Source: Caulobacteraceae bacterium
GTDB lineage: Bacteria; Pseudomonadota; Alphaproteobacteria; Caulobacterales; Caulobacteraceae
Assembly: GCA_031291645.1 (NCBI GenBank)
Contig: JARLIQ010000007.1
Location: 1 to 64,000 of the forward strand
Direction: 5' to 3'
Length of the DNA stretch: 64,000 bases
Position 1 is the stretch's first letter. Each line of letters begins with the position of its first letter. Positions 1 to 9,086 of this stretch are shown in pieces. A program made the translations under genes and the position numbers. The notes beneath the pieces were generated by a model. It was not told where the DNA came from, searched no databases, and worked only from the letters and a program-made list of their open reading frames with translations.

Positions 1-1250
1 CGCTCGCGACGGCTGACCACAACACGCCCACGGACGGCACGCCAGTGGCTGCGCGCATCAAGGACGAGCTCTCGCGCGTCCAGGTGCAGACGCTCGAGCG
101 CAACTGCGAGGAGTTCGGCATTCCCGTCTACTCGCTCGGCTCGGACCGTCAGGGCATCGTGCACGTGATCGGCCCCGAGCTCGGCGTGACCCAGCCGGGG
201 ATGACGATCGTCTGCGGGGACTCCCACACCTCGACCCACGGCGCTTTCGGCGCGCTCGCCTTCGGGATCGGCACCAGCGAGGTCGAGCACGTGCTGGCCA
301 CCCAGACCCTGCGCCAGCGCAAGTCGAAGAACATGCGGGTGTGGTTCGACGGAACGCCCGCGCCCGGCGTCGGGGCCAAGGACTACGCCCTGGCCCTGAT
401 CGGGCGGATCGGCACCAGCGGCGGCACCGGCTACGTCATCGAATACGCCGGCGAGGCGATCTCGGCCCTGACCATGGAAGAGCGGATGACGCTCTGCAAC
501 CTGACCATCGAGGGCGGCGCCCGCGCCGGCCTGATCGCGCCCGACCAGACCACCTTCGCCTATGTCGCCGGCCGCCCGGCGGCGCCCAAGGGCGGGGCCT
601 ATGAGATGGCGGTCAACTATTGGAAGGGCTTCTTCTCCGACGCCGACGCCCGGTTCGACCGCGAGGAGCGGATCGACGTCGCCGCGCTGAAGCCGATGGT
701 CACCTGGGGCACCAGCCCCGAGGACGTGGTCGCCGTCGACGGACGCGTGCCCGACCCGGCCGACTTCGAGGGCGACAAGGCCGAGCAGGTGCGCCGGGCG
801 CTGGACTATATGGGCCTGGAGCCCGGCCAGCCGATCGCCGAGGCGAGGATCGACCGGGTGTTCATCGGCTCGTGCACCAACAGCCGGATCGAGGATCTGC
901 GCGCCGCCGCGGCGGTGGCCCAGACCGCGCTCGACGCCGGCCGCAAGGTGGCCGGGCACGTCAACGCCATGGTGGTGCCGGGCTCCGGCCTGGTGAAGGA
1001 ACAGGCCGAGGCCGAGGGGCTGGACGAGATCTTCCGCGCCGCTGGCTTCGACTGGCGCGAACCGGGCTGCTCGATGTGCCTGGCGATGAATCCCGACAAG
1101 CTGATGCCTGGCGAGCGCTGCGCCTCGACCTCGAACCGCAATTTCGAGGGCCGCCAGGGCCGTGGCGGACGCACCCACCTGATGAGCCCGGCCATGGCCG
1201 CCGCCGCCGCCATCGCCGGCCATATCGTCGACGTCCGGGATCTGGGCTAA
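1..1250 (+). CDS. leuC: 3-isopropylmalate dehydratase large subunit, 5' truncated by the window edge
   Basis: Large subunit of isopropylmalate isomerase, which interconverts 2- and 3-isopropylmalate in leucine synthesis together with LeuD. The gene enters the window already open: codons read in frame from base 3, and the first visible residues are the family stretch ATADHNTPT, so about 60 of some 470 residues lie outside. An internal GTG at 45 is a valine codon, not the start. Visible signatures are [13 protein letters not shown], the SCTNSR cysteine near base 870 and [10 protein letters not shown] near base 1070; these supply the cysteines of the 4Fe-4S cluster of the aconitase family. leuD and leuB follow on the same strand, separated by unrelated genes. 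Identification is secure; only the start is unknown. Confidence 0.96.
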   Translation, partial: LATADHNTPTDGTPVAARIKDELSRVQVQTLERNCEEFGIPVYSLGSDRQGIVHVIGPELGVTQPGMTIVCGDSHTSTHGAFGALAFGIGTSEVEHVLATQTLRQRKSKNMRVWFDGTPAPGVGAKDYALALIGRIGTSGGTGYVIEYAGEAISALTMEERMTLCNLTIEGGARAGLIAPDQTTFAYVAGRPAAPKGGAYEMAVNYWKGFFSDADARFDREERIDVAALKPMVTWGTSPEDVVAVDGRVPDPADFEGDKAEQVRRALDYMGLEPGQPIAEARIDRVFIGSCTNSRIEDLRAAAAVAQTALDAGRKVAGHVNAMVVPGSGLVKEQAEAEGLDEIFRAAGFDWREPGCSMCLAMNPDKLMPGERCASTSNRNFEGRQGRGGRTHLMSPAMAAAAAIAGHIVDVRDLG

Positions 1251-1255
1251 AACAA

Positions 1256-1273
1256 CCTCCGCGTGCGCGGAGG
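1256..1273 (+). promoter_or_regulatory. hairpin between leuC and the next gene that contains the Shine-Dalgarno sequence
   Basis: A perfect inverted repeat, CCTCCGC / GCGGAGG with loop GTGC, lies 5 bases after the leuC stop. Its 3' arm is the purine-rich Shine-Dalgarno of the gene starting at 1279. It has no T-run, so it is a poor classical terminator. Pairing would hide the ribosome site, which suggests lowered or regulated translation of the downstream gene. The structure is seen; the role is inferred. Confidence 0.5.
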
Positions 1274-1278
1274 GGCGG

Positions 1279-2040
1279 ATGTTGGGGCTATTCGGCAACG
1301 GCCGGTTCCTTGAGCCGGAGATCGAGGACTGGGTGCTCGAGGCCTGGGCCTGGCTGTTGGCGCGGCTGGGCGGCATGGAGCGGCTGGCCGCCACGCCCCT
1401 GGTCCTGGCCAATCGCGACTTCTTCCCGCCGACCGATACCGAGGGCGCGGCCCGCGGCGCCTATCTGTTCGAACGGATCAGGGCGCTGATGGGACTGGAG
1501 GGCTGGCCGTGCGACCTGGAGGCCGTCGAGCGGCCCCGCAGCCGCCTGGTCGCCCAGTTCGTCGCCATCCAGCCTGGCCGCGCCGCCAACGGGACCTTTG
1601 TCAGGACGGCGGACGGCGCGCTGATCCGCTACGCCATCGATCTGGTCGCCCAGCCGAGGGTGCTGATCCCGACCCTGGCCCACGAACTGGCGCACTACCG
1701 CCTCTCGGCCATCCCCGACGAACGGCCTGGCGGCGAGGCGCTGGAGGAACTGCTCACCGAGCTGACCGTCGCCTTTCGCGGCTTCGGCGTCTTCGCGGCC
1801 AACGCCGCCTTCGCCTTCGGCCAGCACGGCGACGCCTTCAGCCAGGGCTGGCGCTCGTCCCGCAACGGCTATCTGTCGGAGCGGACCTGGGCCTTCGCCG
1901 TCGCCCTGTTCTGCGCGCTGAAAGGCGCAGAGATCCCGTTCGACCAGCTGAAGCCGAGCGTGGCGGACTTGACGCGGAAGGCCGCACACTATCTCAAGCG
2001 CAACGCGGGGCTGATTGAGCCCCTGCGACGGACTTCTTGA
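1279..2040 (+). CDS. HELAH-motif putative zinc metalloprotease-like protein
   Basis: A 253-residue protein with no signal peptide or membrane segment. The central motif PTLAHELAHYRL puts a zinc-binding HExxH at residues 135-139. Further on, a conserved-looking LLTELTVAFRGFGVF block contains acidic residues that could give the third metal ligand, as in other gluzincin-like hypothetical proteins. The start ATG has a strong GGAGGGGCGG ribosome site, which is partly inside a hairpin. It lies between leuC and a VOC-domain gene in the leucine gene run, and the following ATG is only 4 bases after its stop, so it is probably cotranscribed. I do not recognise a named family. Peptidase activity is inferred from the motif alone; it could equally be a non-catalytic metal-binding protein. 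Confidence 0.75.
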   Translation: MLGLFGNGRFLEPEIEDWVLEAWAWLLARLGGMERLAATPLVLANRDFFPPTDTEGAARGAYLFERIRALMGLEGWPCDLEAVERPRSRLVAQFVAIQPGRAANGTFVRTADGALIRYAIDLVAQPRVLIPTLAHELAHYRLSAIPDERPGGEALEELLTELTVAFRGFGVFAANAAFAFGQHGDAFSQGWRSSRNGYLSERTWAFAVALFCALKGAEIPFDQLKPSVADLTRKAAHYLKRNAGLIEPLRRTS

Positions 2041-2044
2041 GGCC

Positions 2045-2794
2045 ATGACCATCGGGCTCGACCACATCGCCATCGCCGTCGGCGACCTCGGGACGGCGCG
2101 CGCCGCCTACGAGACGCTGCTCGGCCGGCGGGCCAGCGTCGAGGACGGGCGGGCCCGGTTCCAGCTTTCGAACATGGCGTTCGAACTGGTCGAGGCGGCT
2201 GGCGAAGAGCGATTCAGCGCGATCGGCCTAGCCGTCGACGACCTCGACGCCGCGGCCAGGATCCTGGCCCGGCGAGGGATCACCACCCACGAGGCGGCTG
2301 GCGGCCTGGTCGCCGATCCGGACGCCGCGCATGGTTTCGCCATCGCCTTGCGGGCGCGGCGGCCGGCGGCGGCGTCCGCGCCGACCGCCGAAGCCGGCGT
2401 GGTCCAGGCGCTGGACCATGTGGTGATCAACACCCCCAATCCGGACCGGGCCGTCGGCCTTTACGGCGCGCGGCTGGGGCTGGACTTCCGGCTCGACCGC
2501 TCGAACCCGCAATGGGGCTCGCGCCTGCTGTTCTTCCGCGCCGGCGCCGCCGTGATCGAGGTGGCGGCCAGGCTTGACGCCGCGGCCGGCGACGGGCCGG
2601 ACCGGCTGTCCGGCCTGGCCTGGCGGGTGGCCGAGCCCGAGGCGGCGCGCGAGCGGCTGGCGGGCGCCGGCCTCGACGTCTCCGAGGTGCGCGCCGGCCG
2701 CAAGCCCGGCACCCATGTCTTCACTGTCCGCTCCGGCGTTCCCGGGGCCCCCAGCCTGATGCTCAGCGCCGATCCGGCGCTGGAGGAAGCCTGA
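2045..2794 (+). CDS. VOC family (glyoxalase-fold) protein
   Basis: A 249-residue protein made of two vicinal-oxygen-chelate modules. The first begins [23 protein letters not shown] (residues 4 onward) and the second [19 protein letters not shown] (about residue 124). Proteins of this fold include dioxygenases, epimerases, glyoxalases and resistance proteins, so the substrate cannot be read from sequence. The ATG at 2045 was chosen because it begins the domain directly and follows a GAGG sequence; an in-frame upstream codon at 2015 would overlap the previous gene. It stops 2 bases before leuD, so it is almost certainly part of the leucine transcript. The link to leucine synthesis is positional only. 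Confidence 0.85.
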   Translation: MTIGLDHIAIAVGDLGTARAAYETLLGRRASVEDGRARFQLSNMAFELVEAAGEERFSAIGLAVDDLDAAARILARRGITTHEAAGGLVADPDAAHGFAIALRARRPAAASAPTAEAGVVQALDHVVINTPNPDRAVGLYGARLGLDFRLDRSNPQWGSRLLFFRAGAAVIEVAARLDAAAGDGPDRLSGLAWRVAEPEAARERLAGAGLDVSEVRAGRKPGTHVFTVRSGVPGAPSLMLSADPALEEA

Positions 2795-2796
2795 CC

Positions 2797-3411
2797 ATGC
2801 AAGCCTTCGACCACCTGGACGGCCGCGCCGCGCCGCTGCCGATCGCCAACCTCGACACCGACCAGATCATCCCCAAGCAGTTCCTCAAGACGGTGGACCG
2901 CGAGGGCCTGGGCAAGGGGCTGTTCTTCGACCTGCGCTTCGATGGCGAGGGCCGCGAGAAGCCGGAATTCGTGCTCAACCAGCCGGCCTATGCCGGCGCC
3001 AGCGTGCTGATCGCCGGCGACAATTTCGGCTGCGGCTCCTCGCGCGAGCATGCGCCCTGGGCGCTGCTGGACTTCGGCCTGCGCTGCGTGATCGCGCCGT
3101 CGTTCGCCGACATCTTCTACAACAACTGCTTCAACAACGGCCTTCTGCCGATCACCCTGCCCGAGGATCAGGTCCACGCCCTGATGGACGAGGCCAAGGG
3201 CGGCAACCACCTGTTCAGCGTCGATCTCGACGCCCAGACCGTGGTCTCGCCCTCGGGCAGGCGGTTCGCCTTCCAGATCGATCCCGGCCGCAAGGAAAAG
3301 CTGCTGAAGGGCCTGGACGCGGTCGGCGAGACCCTGCAACACGCCGGCGACATCGGGGTGTTTGAAGAGCGCCGCGCCCTTTCCCAACCCTGGCTGGAAC
3401 ACCGTTCATGA
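2797..3411 (+). CDS. leuD: 3-isopropylmalate dehydratase small subunit
   Basis: Small (swivel-domain) subunit of isopropylmalate isomerase, partner of LeuC. The 204-residue length is normal for LeuD. Family signatures are [20 protein letters not shown] near the start, [17 protein letters not shown] in the centre and [17 protein letters not shown], which match the LeuD active-site loop and fold. The gene starts 2 bases after the VOC gene, and its TGA overlaps the ATG of the following monooxygenase gene (ATGA), which implies translational coupling. It acts in the cytoplasm with the leuC product encoded about 1.5 kb upstream. The assignment is secure. Confidence 0.97.
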   Translation: MQAFDHLDGRAAPLPIANLDTDQIIPKQFLKTVDREGLGKGLFFDLRFDGEGREKPEFVLNQPAYAGASVLIAGDNFGCGSSREHAPWALLDFGLRCVIAPSFADIFYNNCFNNGLLPITLPEDQVHALMDEAKGGNHLFSVDLDAQTVVSPSGRRFAFQIDPGRKEKLLKGLDAVGETLQHAGDIGVFEERRALSQPWLEHRS

Positions 3412-3710
3412 CCCACCTCGTCGCCGGCACCGTCCGCATCCCCGCAGACCGCTGCGAGGCGTTCCGCCCGCACATGGCCGAGATGATGGCCGCGACCCGG
3501 GCCGAGGACGGCTGCATCGAGTACGCCTTTTCGTTCGACGCCGCCGACCCGGGGCTGATCCGGGTGTTCGAGATCTGGCGCGACCTGGCCGCGCTGGCCG
3601 CCCACGGCCAGGCCGAGCACATGAAGCGCTGGCGCGCCGTCGGGGCCGAATTCGGCGTGGCCGACCGCAACATCGTGCTTTACGAAACCGCCAGCGAACG
3701 GCCCTTGTGA
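3408..3710 (+). CDS. antibiotic biosynthesis monooxygenase (ABM) domain protein, putative quinol monooxygenase
   Basis: A 100-residue single-domain protein of the ABM/YgiN dimeric alpha-beta barrel type. The pattern [22 protein letters not shown], then [17 protein letters not shown], then [15 protein letters not shown] followed by HMKRW is typical of small cofactor-free monooxygenases. Its ATG overlaps the leuD stop, and leuB starts 10 bases after its end, so it sits inside the leucine operon. No substrate can be inferred; members act on quinols or aromatic polyketides, or may be heme-related. The family call is firm and the function is open. Confidence 0.85.
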   Translation: MTHLVAGTVRIPADRCEAFRPHMAEMMAATRAEDGCIEYAFSFDAADPGLIRVFEIWRDLAALAAHGQAEHMKRWRAVGAEFGVADRNIVLYETASERPL

Positions 3711-3720
3711 GAACGCTTCC

Positions 3721-4773
3721 ATGAGCACGCTTCTACTCCTGCCCGGCGACGGCATCGGGCCCGAGGTCATCGAACAGGTGCGCCGGGTGGCCGGCCGGAT
3801 CGCGGGCGACATCGCGCTGGGCGAGCGCGACTTCGGCGGCTGCAGCTACGACGCCCATGGCACGCCCCTGACCGATGAGGCCGAAGCCGCGGCGCTGGCC
3901 GCCGACGCCGTGCTGATGGGCGCGGTGGGCGGTCCGAAGTGGGCCACGGCGCCGCGCGACAAGCGGCCGGAAGCGGCGCTGCTGCGCCTGCGCCAGGCGA
4001 TGGGAGTCTACGCCAACCTGCGCCCGGCGCTGTGCTTCGACGCCCTGAAGGACGCCTCGACCCTGAAGCCGGAGGTGGTCGCCGGGCTCGACATCATGAT
4101 CGTGCGCGAGCTGACCGGCGGGGTCTATTTCGGCCAGCCGCGCGGCATCGAGACCCTGGCCGACGGCCAGCGCCGGGCGGTCGACACCCAGGTCTATACG
4201 ACGAGCGAGATCGAACGGGTCTCGCGGGTGGCCTTCGAACTGGCGCGCGGGCGGCGAAACAAGGTCACCTCCTGCGAGAAGTCGAACGTCATGGAGACGG
4301 GCCTGCTGTGGCGCGAGGTAGTCACCGACCTGCACAAGCGCGACTACGCCGACGTCACGCTCGAACACATGCTGGCCGACAACGCCGCCATGCAGCTGGT
4401 CAAGAACCCGCGGCAGTTCGACGTCATCGTCACCGACAACCTGTTCGGCGACATCCTGTCGGACGAGGCCTCGATGCTGACCGGCGGCATCGGGCTTCTG
4501 CCCTCGGCGTCGCTCGGCGAGGCGGGCAAGCCGGGCCTCTACGAGCCGATCCACGGCTCGGCCCCGGATATCGCCGGCCAGGGCGTGGCCAACCCGCTGG
4601 CCGCGATCCTGTCGTTCGAAATGGCCCTGCGCTGGTCGCTGGGCCGGCCCGAGCAGGCCGACCGGCTGGCCGCGGCGGTCAAGGCCGCCCTGGATGGCGG
4701 GGCCCGCACCCGCGACCTCGGCGGGACCCTGACCACGGCGCAGATGGGCGACGCGGTGCTCGCGGGTCTTTAG
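3721..4773 (+). CDS. leuB: 3-isopropylmalate dehydrogenase
   Basis: NAD-dependent oxidative decarboxylation of 3-isopropylmalate, the third committed leucine step. The 350-residue length fits LeuB. Signatures include [11 protein letters not shown] at the N-terminus, AVGGPKW, the substrate-binding RxxxGxxxNLRP region ([15 protein letters not shown]), [15 protein letters not shown] and the NAD-binding metal site [20 protein letters not shown], then [12 protein letters not shown]. It is the last gene of the leucine run; a TetR gene follows 157 bases later with its own putative promoter. Identification is secure. Confidence 0.97.
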   Translation: MSTLLLLPGDGIGPEVIEQVRRVAGRIAGDIALGERDFGGCSYDAHGTPLTDEAEAAALAADAVLMGAVGGPKWATAPRDKRPEAALLRLRQAMGVYANLRPALCFDALKDASTLKPEVVAGLDIMIVRELTGGVYFGQPRGIETLADGQRRAVDTQVYTTSEIERVSRVAFELARGRRNKVTSCEKSNVMETGLLWREVVTDLHKRDYADVTLEHMLADNAAMQLVKNPRQFDVIVTDNLFGDILSDEASMLTGGIGLLPSASLGEAGKPGLYEPIHGSAPDIAGQGVANPLAAILSFEMALRWSLGRPEQADRLAAAVKAALDGGARTRDLGGTLTTAQMGDAVLAGL

Positions 4774-4792
4774 GCCCCCAGCGCCATTTCGC

Positions 4793-4821
4793 TTGAAAAC
4801 TGGACGCATAGGTCCACTTTA
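4793..4821 (+). promoter_or_regulatory. putative promoter with palindromic operator upstream of the TetR gene
   Basis: TTGAAA (4793-4798) and ACTTTA (4816-4821) are 17 bases apart and resemble a weak sigma-70 promoter. The palindrome TGGAC-N6-GTCCA (4801-4816) fills the spacer, a usual place for a TetR-type operator. It lies 110 bases before the TetR start at 4931. Seen: spacing and symmetry. Inferred: autorepression by that TetR protein. Confidence 0.4.
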
Positions 4822-4930
4822 CAGCCCAAGCGCGCGGATAACGCGCCGAGCGTATGTGCTGGGAACGGACGATGTCGCCTGGAAGTGAAGTGGCGTTCGG
4901 CGCGGCGGCCGGCTTGGACGGCGGCCGCTG

Positions 4931-5557
4931 ATGCCCAGACTGGCCGGACAGGTCGATCGCGCCAAGGCCGAGGCCATGCTGGTCGCGGCCAGCGAGGTGA
5001 TCTCCGAGCGCGGCTTCGGCGCGCCGGTGGAGGCGATCGCCAAGCGGGCGGGCGTTTCGAAGCAGACCCTCTACAACCACTATGGCGGCAAGGCCGGGCT
5101 GATCCGGGCGCTGATCCGGCGACGGGTCGAGCAGATGACCGCGCCCCTGGCCGACGAGCGGGCCGAGCCGCAGCCTGAGGCGGCCCTGACGGCCTTCGCC
5201 ATCGGGCTGATGGAGACCGTGCTGTCGCCGACCAACATCGCCCTGACCCGTGTGGCGATCCAGGGCGCGGCCGACATGCCCGACATCGCCCAGGCGATGC
5301 ACGAGGCCGGGGCGGTGGCCACGCGCCAGCGGCTGGCCGCCTTCCTGGAGGCCGAGACGGCCGCCGGCCGGCTGTGCGTCGACGACGCGGCCGAGGCGGC
5401 CGAGTTCTTCTCCGGCATGGTCGGCGCGCGCCAGCTGCGCGGCCTCCTGGGCCTGGAGATCGAGGCCGACCGCGCGACCGTCGAGCGGCTGAGCGCCAGC
5501 ATCGCGCGCCGGTTCGTGCGCGCCTACGGCCCCCGCCGCCGCTCCGCCGGGACCTAG
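4931..5557 (+). CDS. TetR/AcrR family transcriptional regulator (AefR-like C-terminal type)
   Basis: A 208-residue one-component repressor. The N-terminal helix-turn-helix spans about residues 12-60 and includes ISERGFGAPVEAIAKRAGVS followed by KQTLYNHYGGKAGLIRALI, the TetR recognition-helix signature. The C-terminal part (about 85-200) is a helical ligand and dimer domain resembling the AefR group, with NIALTRVAIQGAADMPDIA. A palindrome in the upstream promoter suggests autoregulation. No transporter lies next to it: leuB is upstream and fabI is downstream in the opposite direction. Its TAG stop (5555-5557) is the first three bases of a palindromic repeat. The ligand is unknown. Confidence 0.92.
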   Translation: MPRLAGQVDRAKAEAMLVAASEVISERGFGAPVEAIAKRAGVSKQTLYNHYGGKAGLIRALIRRRVEQMTAPLADERAEPQPEAALTAFAIGLMETVLSPTNIALTRVAIQGAADMPDIAQAMHEAGAVATRQRLAAFLEAETAAGRLCVDDAAEAAEFFSGMVGARQLRGLLGLEIEADRATVERLSASIARRFVRAYGPRRRSAGT

Positions 5558-5592
5558 AGCATTTCCCGGTTCGCTTGAACCGGGAAATGCTC
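5555..5592. repeat. palindromic repeat, module A (first copy)
   Basis: A perfect 16-base inverted repeat, GAGCATTTCCCGGTTC (5557-5572) with its complement at 5577-5592 and loop GCTT. The preceding TA gives the TAGAGCA end shared with other repeats in this window, and that TAG is the stop codon of the TetR gene. It is followed 15 bases later by a second, different palindrome. It may also act as a transcription stop between the two convergent genes. Confidence 0.85.
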
Positions 5593-5607
5593 ATAAGAGC
5601 TTATAAT

Positions 5608-5658
5608 TAGACCATTTTCTACGCCGAACCGGTGTCCACTTCGGCGGAAAATGGTCTA
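5608..5658. repeat. palindromic repeat, module B with ACCGGTGTCCACTT core (first copy)
   Basis: The outer arms TAGACCATTTTC (5608-5619) and GAAAATGGTCTA (5647-5658) are perfect complements, with an inner stem GCCGAA/TTCGGC around the core ACCGGTGTCCACTT. The core matches the widespread alphaproteobacterial intergenic palindrome. The right end CTA is, on the minus strand, the TAG stop codon of fabI. Similar cores occur at 44029 and 45730. Confidence 0.85.
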
Positions 5659-6474
5659 ACCCGCCGCCTCGGCCTCGTCGGGCAGGCCGATCATGTGGAA
5701 GCCGGCGTCGACGTGCACCACCTCGCCGGTGGTCGAGCGGCCGAGGTCGGACAGCAGCCACAGGGCGCAGCCGGCCACCCCTTCCATCGAAGTGTCCTCC
5801 TTCAGCGCGCTGTAGGCCCGGCCCTGGGCCAGCATGCCGCGCCCGCCCTGGATGCCGGCCAGCGACAGGGTGCGCATGGCCCCAGCCGAGATGGCGTTGA
5901 CCCGGATGCCTGAGGGGCCGAGGTCGCGCGCCACGTAGCGCATCGAGGCCTCCAGCGCCGCCTTGGCCACGCCCATGGTGTTGTAGTTGGGGATCACCCG
6001 CTCGGCGCCCAGATAGGTCAGGGTGATGATCGAGCCGCCGTTCGGCATCAGCCGCGCCGCGCGCCGCGAGGCGTCGACGAAGCTGTAGGCCGAGATGTCC
6101 ATCGCCTGCAAAAAGCCCGCCCGCGTGGCGTTCTCGACGAAGGAGCCGCTGATCTGGCTGCGGTCGGCGAAGGCCACGGAATGGACCAGGAAGTCGATGG
6201 TCCCGAAGGCGTCCTCGACGGTCTTGAAGGCGGCCTCCATCGAGGCGTCGTCGCCGACGTCGACCGTGGCGTAGGTCTTGACCCCGATGCTCTCGCCGAG
6301 CGGCCGCACGCGCTTTTCGTTGGCCTCGATATAGGCGAAGGCCAGCTCGGCGCCCTGGGCGGCCAGCTGGGCCGAGATGCCCCAGGCGATCGAGTTGCGG
6401 TTGGCGACGCCGATCACCAGGCCCTTCTTGCCCCGCATCAGATCGCCCTGCGGCAGGTCGTAGTCGTCGGCCAT
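5656..6474 (-). CDS. fabI: enoyl-[acyl-carrier-protein] reductase (NADH)
   Basis: Final reductive step of each fatty-acid elongation round in the cytoplasm, and the target family of triclosan. It is 272 residues long. The N-terminal cofactor motif is GLVIGVANRNSIAWGI, and the catalytic pair is in the Y-x6-K form (YNTMGVAKAAL) after TLTYLGAERVIP, as in FabI rather than ordinary SDR enzymes. It is the last gene of a minus-strand operon fabA-fabB-fabI, 79 bases after fabB. Its TAG stop lies in the end of a palindromic repeat, so the repeat's border may have set the present 3' end. The assignment is secure. Confidence 0.97.
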   Translation of the reverse strand: MADDYDLPQGDLMRGKKGLVIGVANRNSIAWGISAQLAAQGAELAFAYIEANEKRVRPLGESIGVKTYATVDVGDDASMEAAFKTVEDAFGTIDFLVHSVAFADRSQISGSFVENATRAGFLQAMDISAYSFVDASRRAARLMPNGGSIITLTYLGAERVIPNYNTMGVAKAALEASMRYVARDLGPSGIRVNAISAGAMRTLSLAGIQGGRGMLAQGRAYSALKEDTSMEGVAGCALWLLSDLGRSTTGEVVHVDAGFHMIGLPDEAEAAG

Positions 6475-6553
6475 CGCTTCCCTCTGTGTCTGGACTGAAA
6501 AACGCCCGGCGCCCCTGCCTAAGCAGCCGCCGGGGCGGGCGCAAGGGCGCGCC

Positions 6554-7768
6554 TCAGCCCTCGTATCGGCTCATCACCAGGCAGCCGTTGGTGCCGCCGA
6601 AGCCGAAGCCGTTCGACATCACCGTGTTGAGCTGCATCTCGCGGCGTTCGCGCAGGATCGGCAGGTCGGCGAAGGCCGGGTCCAGCTCGTCGATGTTGGC
6701 GCTCTCGCAGACGAAGCCGTGCTGCATCATCAAAAGGCAGTAGATCGCCTCCTGGGCCCCGGCCGCGCCTAGGCTGTGCCCGGTCAGCGACTTGGTCGAG
6801 GAGATCAGCGGCGGCTTGTCGCCGAACACCGCCCGCACCGCCTCCATCTCCTTCAGATCGCCGACGGGGGTCGAGGTGCCGTGCGGGTTCAGGTAGTCGA
6901 TCGGCCGGTCGATCCCCTCCAGCGCCATGCGCATGCAGCGCGCCGCGCCTTCGCCCGAGGGGGCCACCATGTCGTAGCCGTCGGAATTGGCCGCATAGCC
7001 GATGATCTCGGCGTAGATCTTGGCGCCGCGCGCCTTGGCCCGCTCCAGGTCCTCCAGCACCACCACCCCGGCGCCGCCGGCGATGACGAAGCCGTCGCGG
7101 TCCTTGTCGTAGGCGCGCGAGGCGACCGAGGGACGGTTGTTGAAGCTGCTCGACATGGCGCCCATGGCGTCGAACAGCACCGACAGGGTCCAGTCCAGCT
7201 CTTCGCAGCCGCCGGCGAAGACCACGTCCTGCTTGCCCAGCTGGATCTGCTCGACCCCGGCGCCGATGCAGTGCGTCGATGTGGCGCACGCCGAGGAGAT
7301 CGAATAGTTCAGGCCGCGAATCTTGAACCAGGTCGAAAGCGCCGCCGAGGGGCCCGAGCTCATCGCCTTGGGCACCGCAAACGGGCCGACGCGCTTGGGT
7401 CCCTTCTCGCGGGCGATGTCTGCGGCCTGGACGATGGAGCGGGTCGAGGGCCCGCCCGAGCCGATAATCAGGCCGGTGCGCTCGTGCGAGACCTCGTCCG
7501 GCCCCAGGCCCGAATCGGCGATCGCCTGCTCCATGGCGATGTGGGCGTAGGCGGTCCCGGCGGCCAGGAAGCGCGCGGCCCGCCGGTCGACCATGGATTC
7601 CCAGTCGATCTTGGACGGCGCGTGCACCTGGCAGCGGAAGCCCATCTCGGCGTATTCGGGCGCGGCCACCACGCCCGGCCGGGCCTCGCGCAGCGAGGCG
7701 GTGACCTCGTCGGCGGTGACGCCGATCGAGGAGACGATGCCGATCCCTGTGACCGCAACGCGGCGCAT
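6554..7768 (-). CDS. fabB: 3-oxoacyl-[acyl-carrier-protein] synthase I
   Basis: Condensing enzyme that elongates fatty acids; beside fabA it is expected to be the FabB type needed for unsaturated chains. It is 404 residues long. The active-site cysteine is Cys161 in [12 protein letters not shown], and the two histidines are in [11 protein letters not shown] and [15 protein letters not shown]. The C-terminus has the usual [14 protein letters not shown] glycine-rich loop. The ATG at 7768 begins the family's [13 protein letters not shown]. It starts 26 bases after fabA and belongs to the same transcript. FabB rather than FabF is inferred from the fabA linkage as well as sequence. Confidence 0.96.
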   Translation of the reverse strand: MRRVAVTGIGIVSSIGVTADEVTASLREARPGVVAAPEYAEMGFRCQVHAPSKIDWESMVDRRAARFLAAGTAYAHIAMEQAIADSGLGPDEVSHERTGLIIGSGGPSTRSIVQAADIAREKGPKRVGPFAVPKAMSSGPSAALSTWFKIRGLNYSISSACATSTHCIGAGVEQIQLGKQDVVFAGGCEELDWTLSVLFDAMGAMSSSFNNRPSVASRAYDKDRDGFVIAGGAGVVVLEDLERAKARGAKIYAEIIGYAANSDGYDMVAPSGEGAARCMRMALEGIDRPIDYLNPHGTSTPVGDLKEMEAVRAVFGDKPPLISSTKSLTGHSLGAAGAQEAIYCLLMMQHGFVCESANIDELDPAFADLPILRERREMQLNTVMSNGFGFGGTNGCLVMSRYEG

Positions 7769-7794
7769 CGGTGCGTTTCCCTAACTTCTGGTCT

Positions 7795-8316
7795 TCAGGC
7801 CAGATCCTTGGCGTCGAACAGGCCGACGCGAAGATCGTGAGCCTCATAGATGGGTTTGCCGTCGGCCTCCATCACCCCGTCGCCGACGCCCATCACCAGC
7901 TTGCGGATGATCACCCGCTTCAGGTCGATCTTGTAGGTGAGCAGCTTCACCTTGGGCGTGACCTGGCCGGAGAACTTCACCTCGCCGACGCCCAGGGCCC
8001 GGCCGCGGCCGGGCGCGCCCGACCAGCCGAGGAAGAAGCCGACGAGCTGCCACATGGCGTCCAGGCCCAGGCAGCCCGGCATGACCGGGTCGCCCTCGAA
8101 GTGGCATTGGAAGAACCATTGGGCGGGATCGATGTCGAGCTCGGCGCGGACGAAGCCCTTGCCGTGCGCGCCGCCGCTGGAGGCGATCTCGGTGATGCGG
8201 TCCATCATCAGCATGGGCGGCAACGGCAGCTGGGCGTTGCCGGGCCCGAACATCTCGCCACGCCCGCAGGCCAGCAGATCTTCCTTCTCGAACCGGGACT
8301 TCGCCGTCGCCGTCAT
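7795..8316 (-). CDS. fabA: 3-hydroxydecanoyl-ACP dehydratase/isomerase
   Basis: Dehydrates 3-hydroxydecanoyl-ACP and isomerises the trans-2 to the cis-3 product, the branch point to unsaturated fatty acids. The 173-residue hot-dog protein carries the catalytic histidine in [20 protein letters not shown], which also holds the active-site aspartate. The start at 8316 gives the normal FabA length and follows GGGAG by six bases; an in-frame upstream codon would add 20 atypical residues. First gene of fabA-fabB-fabI; a secreted SH3 gene lies 76 bases upstream on the same strand, so they might share a promoter. The assignment is secure. Confidence 0.97.
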   Translation of the reverse strand: MTATAKSRFEKEDLLACGRGEMFGPGNAQLPLPPMLMMDRITEIASSGGAHGKGFVRAELDIDPAQWFFQCHFEGDPVMPGCLGLDAMWQLVGFFLGWSGAPGRGRALGVGEVKFSGQVTPKVKLLTYKIDLKRVIIRKLVMGVGDGVMEADGKPIYEAHDLRVGLFDAKDLA

Positions 8317-8392
8317 GCCGAACTCCCGATGGGCGGGCCAGGTGGCGCCGCTGAAATGGCGGGCAAGCCGTATCACACCGGCCTTGGCGGCC

Positions 8393-8968
8393 TCAACGGC
8401 ATTGAGGCGCTTCCGACACGCCCCAGAGATCCGAGGCGGCGGCCCAGCCGCTCACCGAGCCGACCTTGATCTTGCACCAGTCCTTCTGGCAGCGGTCCAG
8501 CGCCGCCAGGGCGCGCGGGGCCAGATAGGCCACCACCGCGGCCTTGGGCCTGGGGCTGGCCAGGATCGGCGCCGCGCCCGGCTGGGTCCGCATCACCATC
8601 CGCCGCCCGTCGGTGGTGCGCCGGTGGACCCAGGAGACCTGGCCGTCCGGGTCGCACACCCGCCGCCAGTCCTCGGTCTCGGCGATCACCTGCACCGGCA
8701 GGCCGCGCGCGTGGAACACCCACAGCAGCCGGTGGTCGTCGCTGGGCCCGGCGCGGGCGTTGACGCTGTCGAACTTCAGCGAGACGTAGCGCGGCACCGG
8801 CAGGCCCGAGGGGGTCGGATGGTCCTTGGAATCGTCGGCCAGGGCGGGCGCGGCGATCACGACGGCGACCAGGGCGCCGAGCGCGGCGAACCCCACGGCG
8901 ACGCGCGCCCGGCCGCTGCGGCCCAGTCCCCGATCCAGCCGTCCGGTCTTCGCCCCGGCCTTGGCCAT
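8393..8968 (-). CDS. secreted SH3-domain protein
   Basis: A 191-residue protein with a basic N-terminus and an export signal around residues 20-45 ([20 protein letters not shown]), giving a periplasmic product. Two bacterial SH3-like modules follow. The first has the diagnostic [14 protein letters not shown] and [19 protein letters not shown]; the second ends with [20 protein letters not shown]. Such domains usually bind peptidoglycan or peptides. The ATG at 8968 was chosen because it places the signal peptide at the N-terminus; more upstream in-frame codons overlap the divergent dehydrogenase. It lies upstream of fabA on the same strand. No enzymatic domain is visible. Confidence 0.85.
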   Translation of the reverse strand: MAKAGAKTGRLDRGLGRSGRARVAVGFAALGALVAVVIAAPALADDSKDHPTPSGLPVPRYVSLKFDSVNARAGPSDDHRLLWVFHARGLPVQVIAETEDWRRVCDPDGQVSWVHRRTTDGRRMVMRTQPGAAPILASPRPKAAVVAYLAPRALAALDRCQKDWCKIKVGSVSGWAAASDLWGVSEAPQCR

Positions 8969-9086
8969 GCCCGATCCCCTCCCGCCTTGGCCGCCCCGCC
9001 GGCCTTTGCTACAAGGCGCGGCCAGGGCCATGCTCGCGCCAAGGCGCTCTGAACTCCTTCCGCGAACCCCCTTTTCAAGCCCCAGC

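Noticed and set aside
4864..4900. EcfG promoter before the TetR gene
   Set aside because: GGAAC is followed at the right distance by AAGT, not CGTT.
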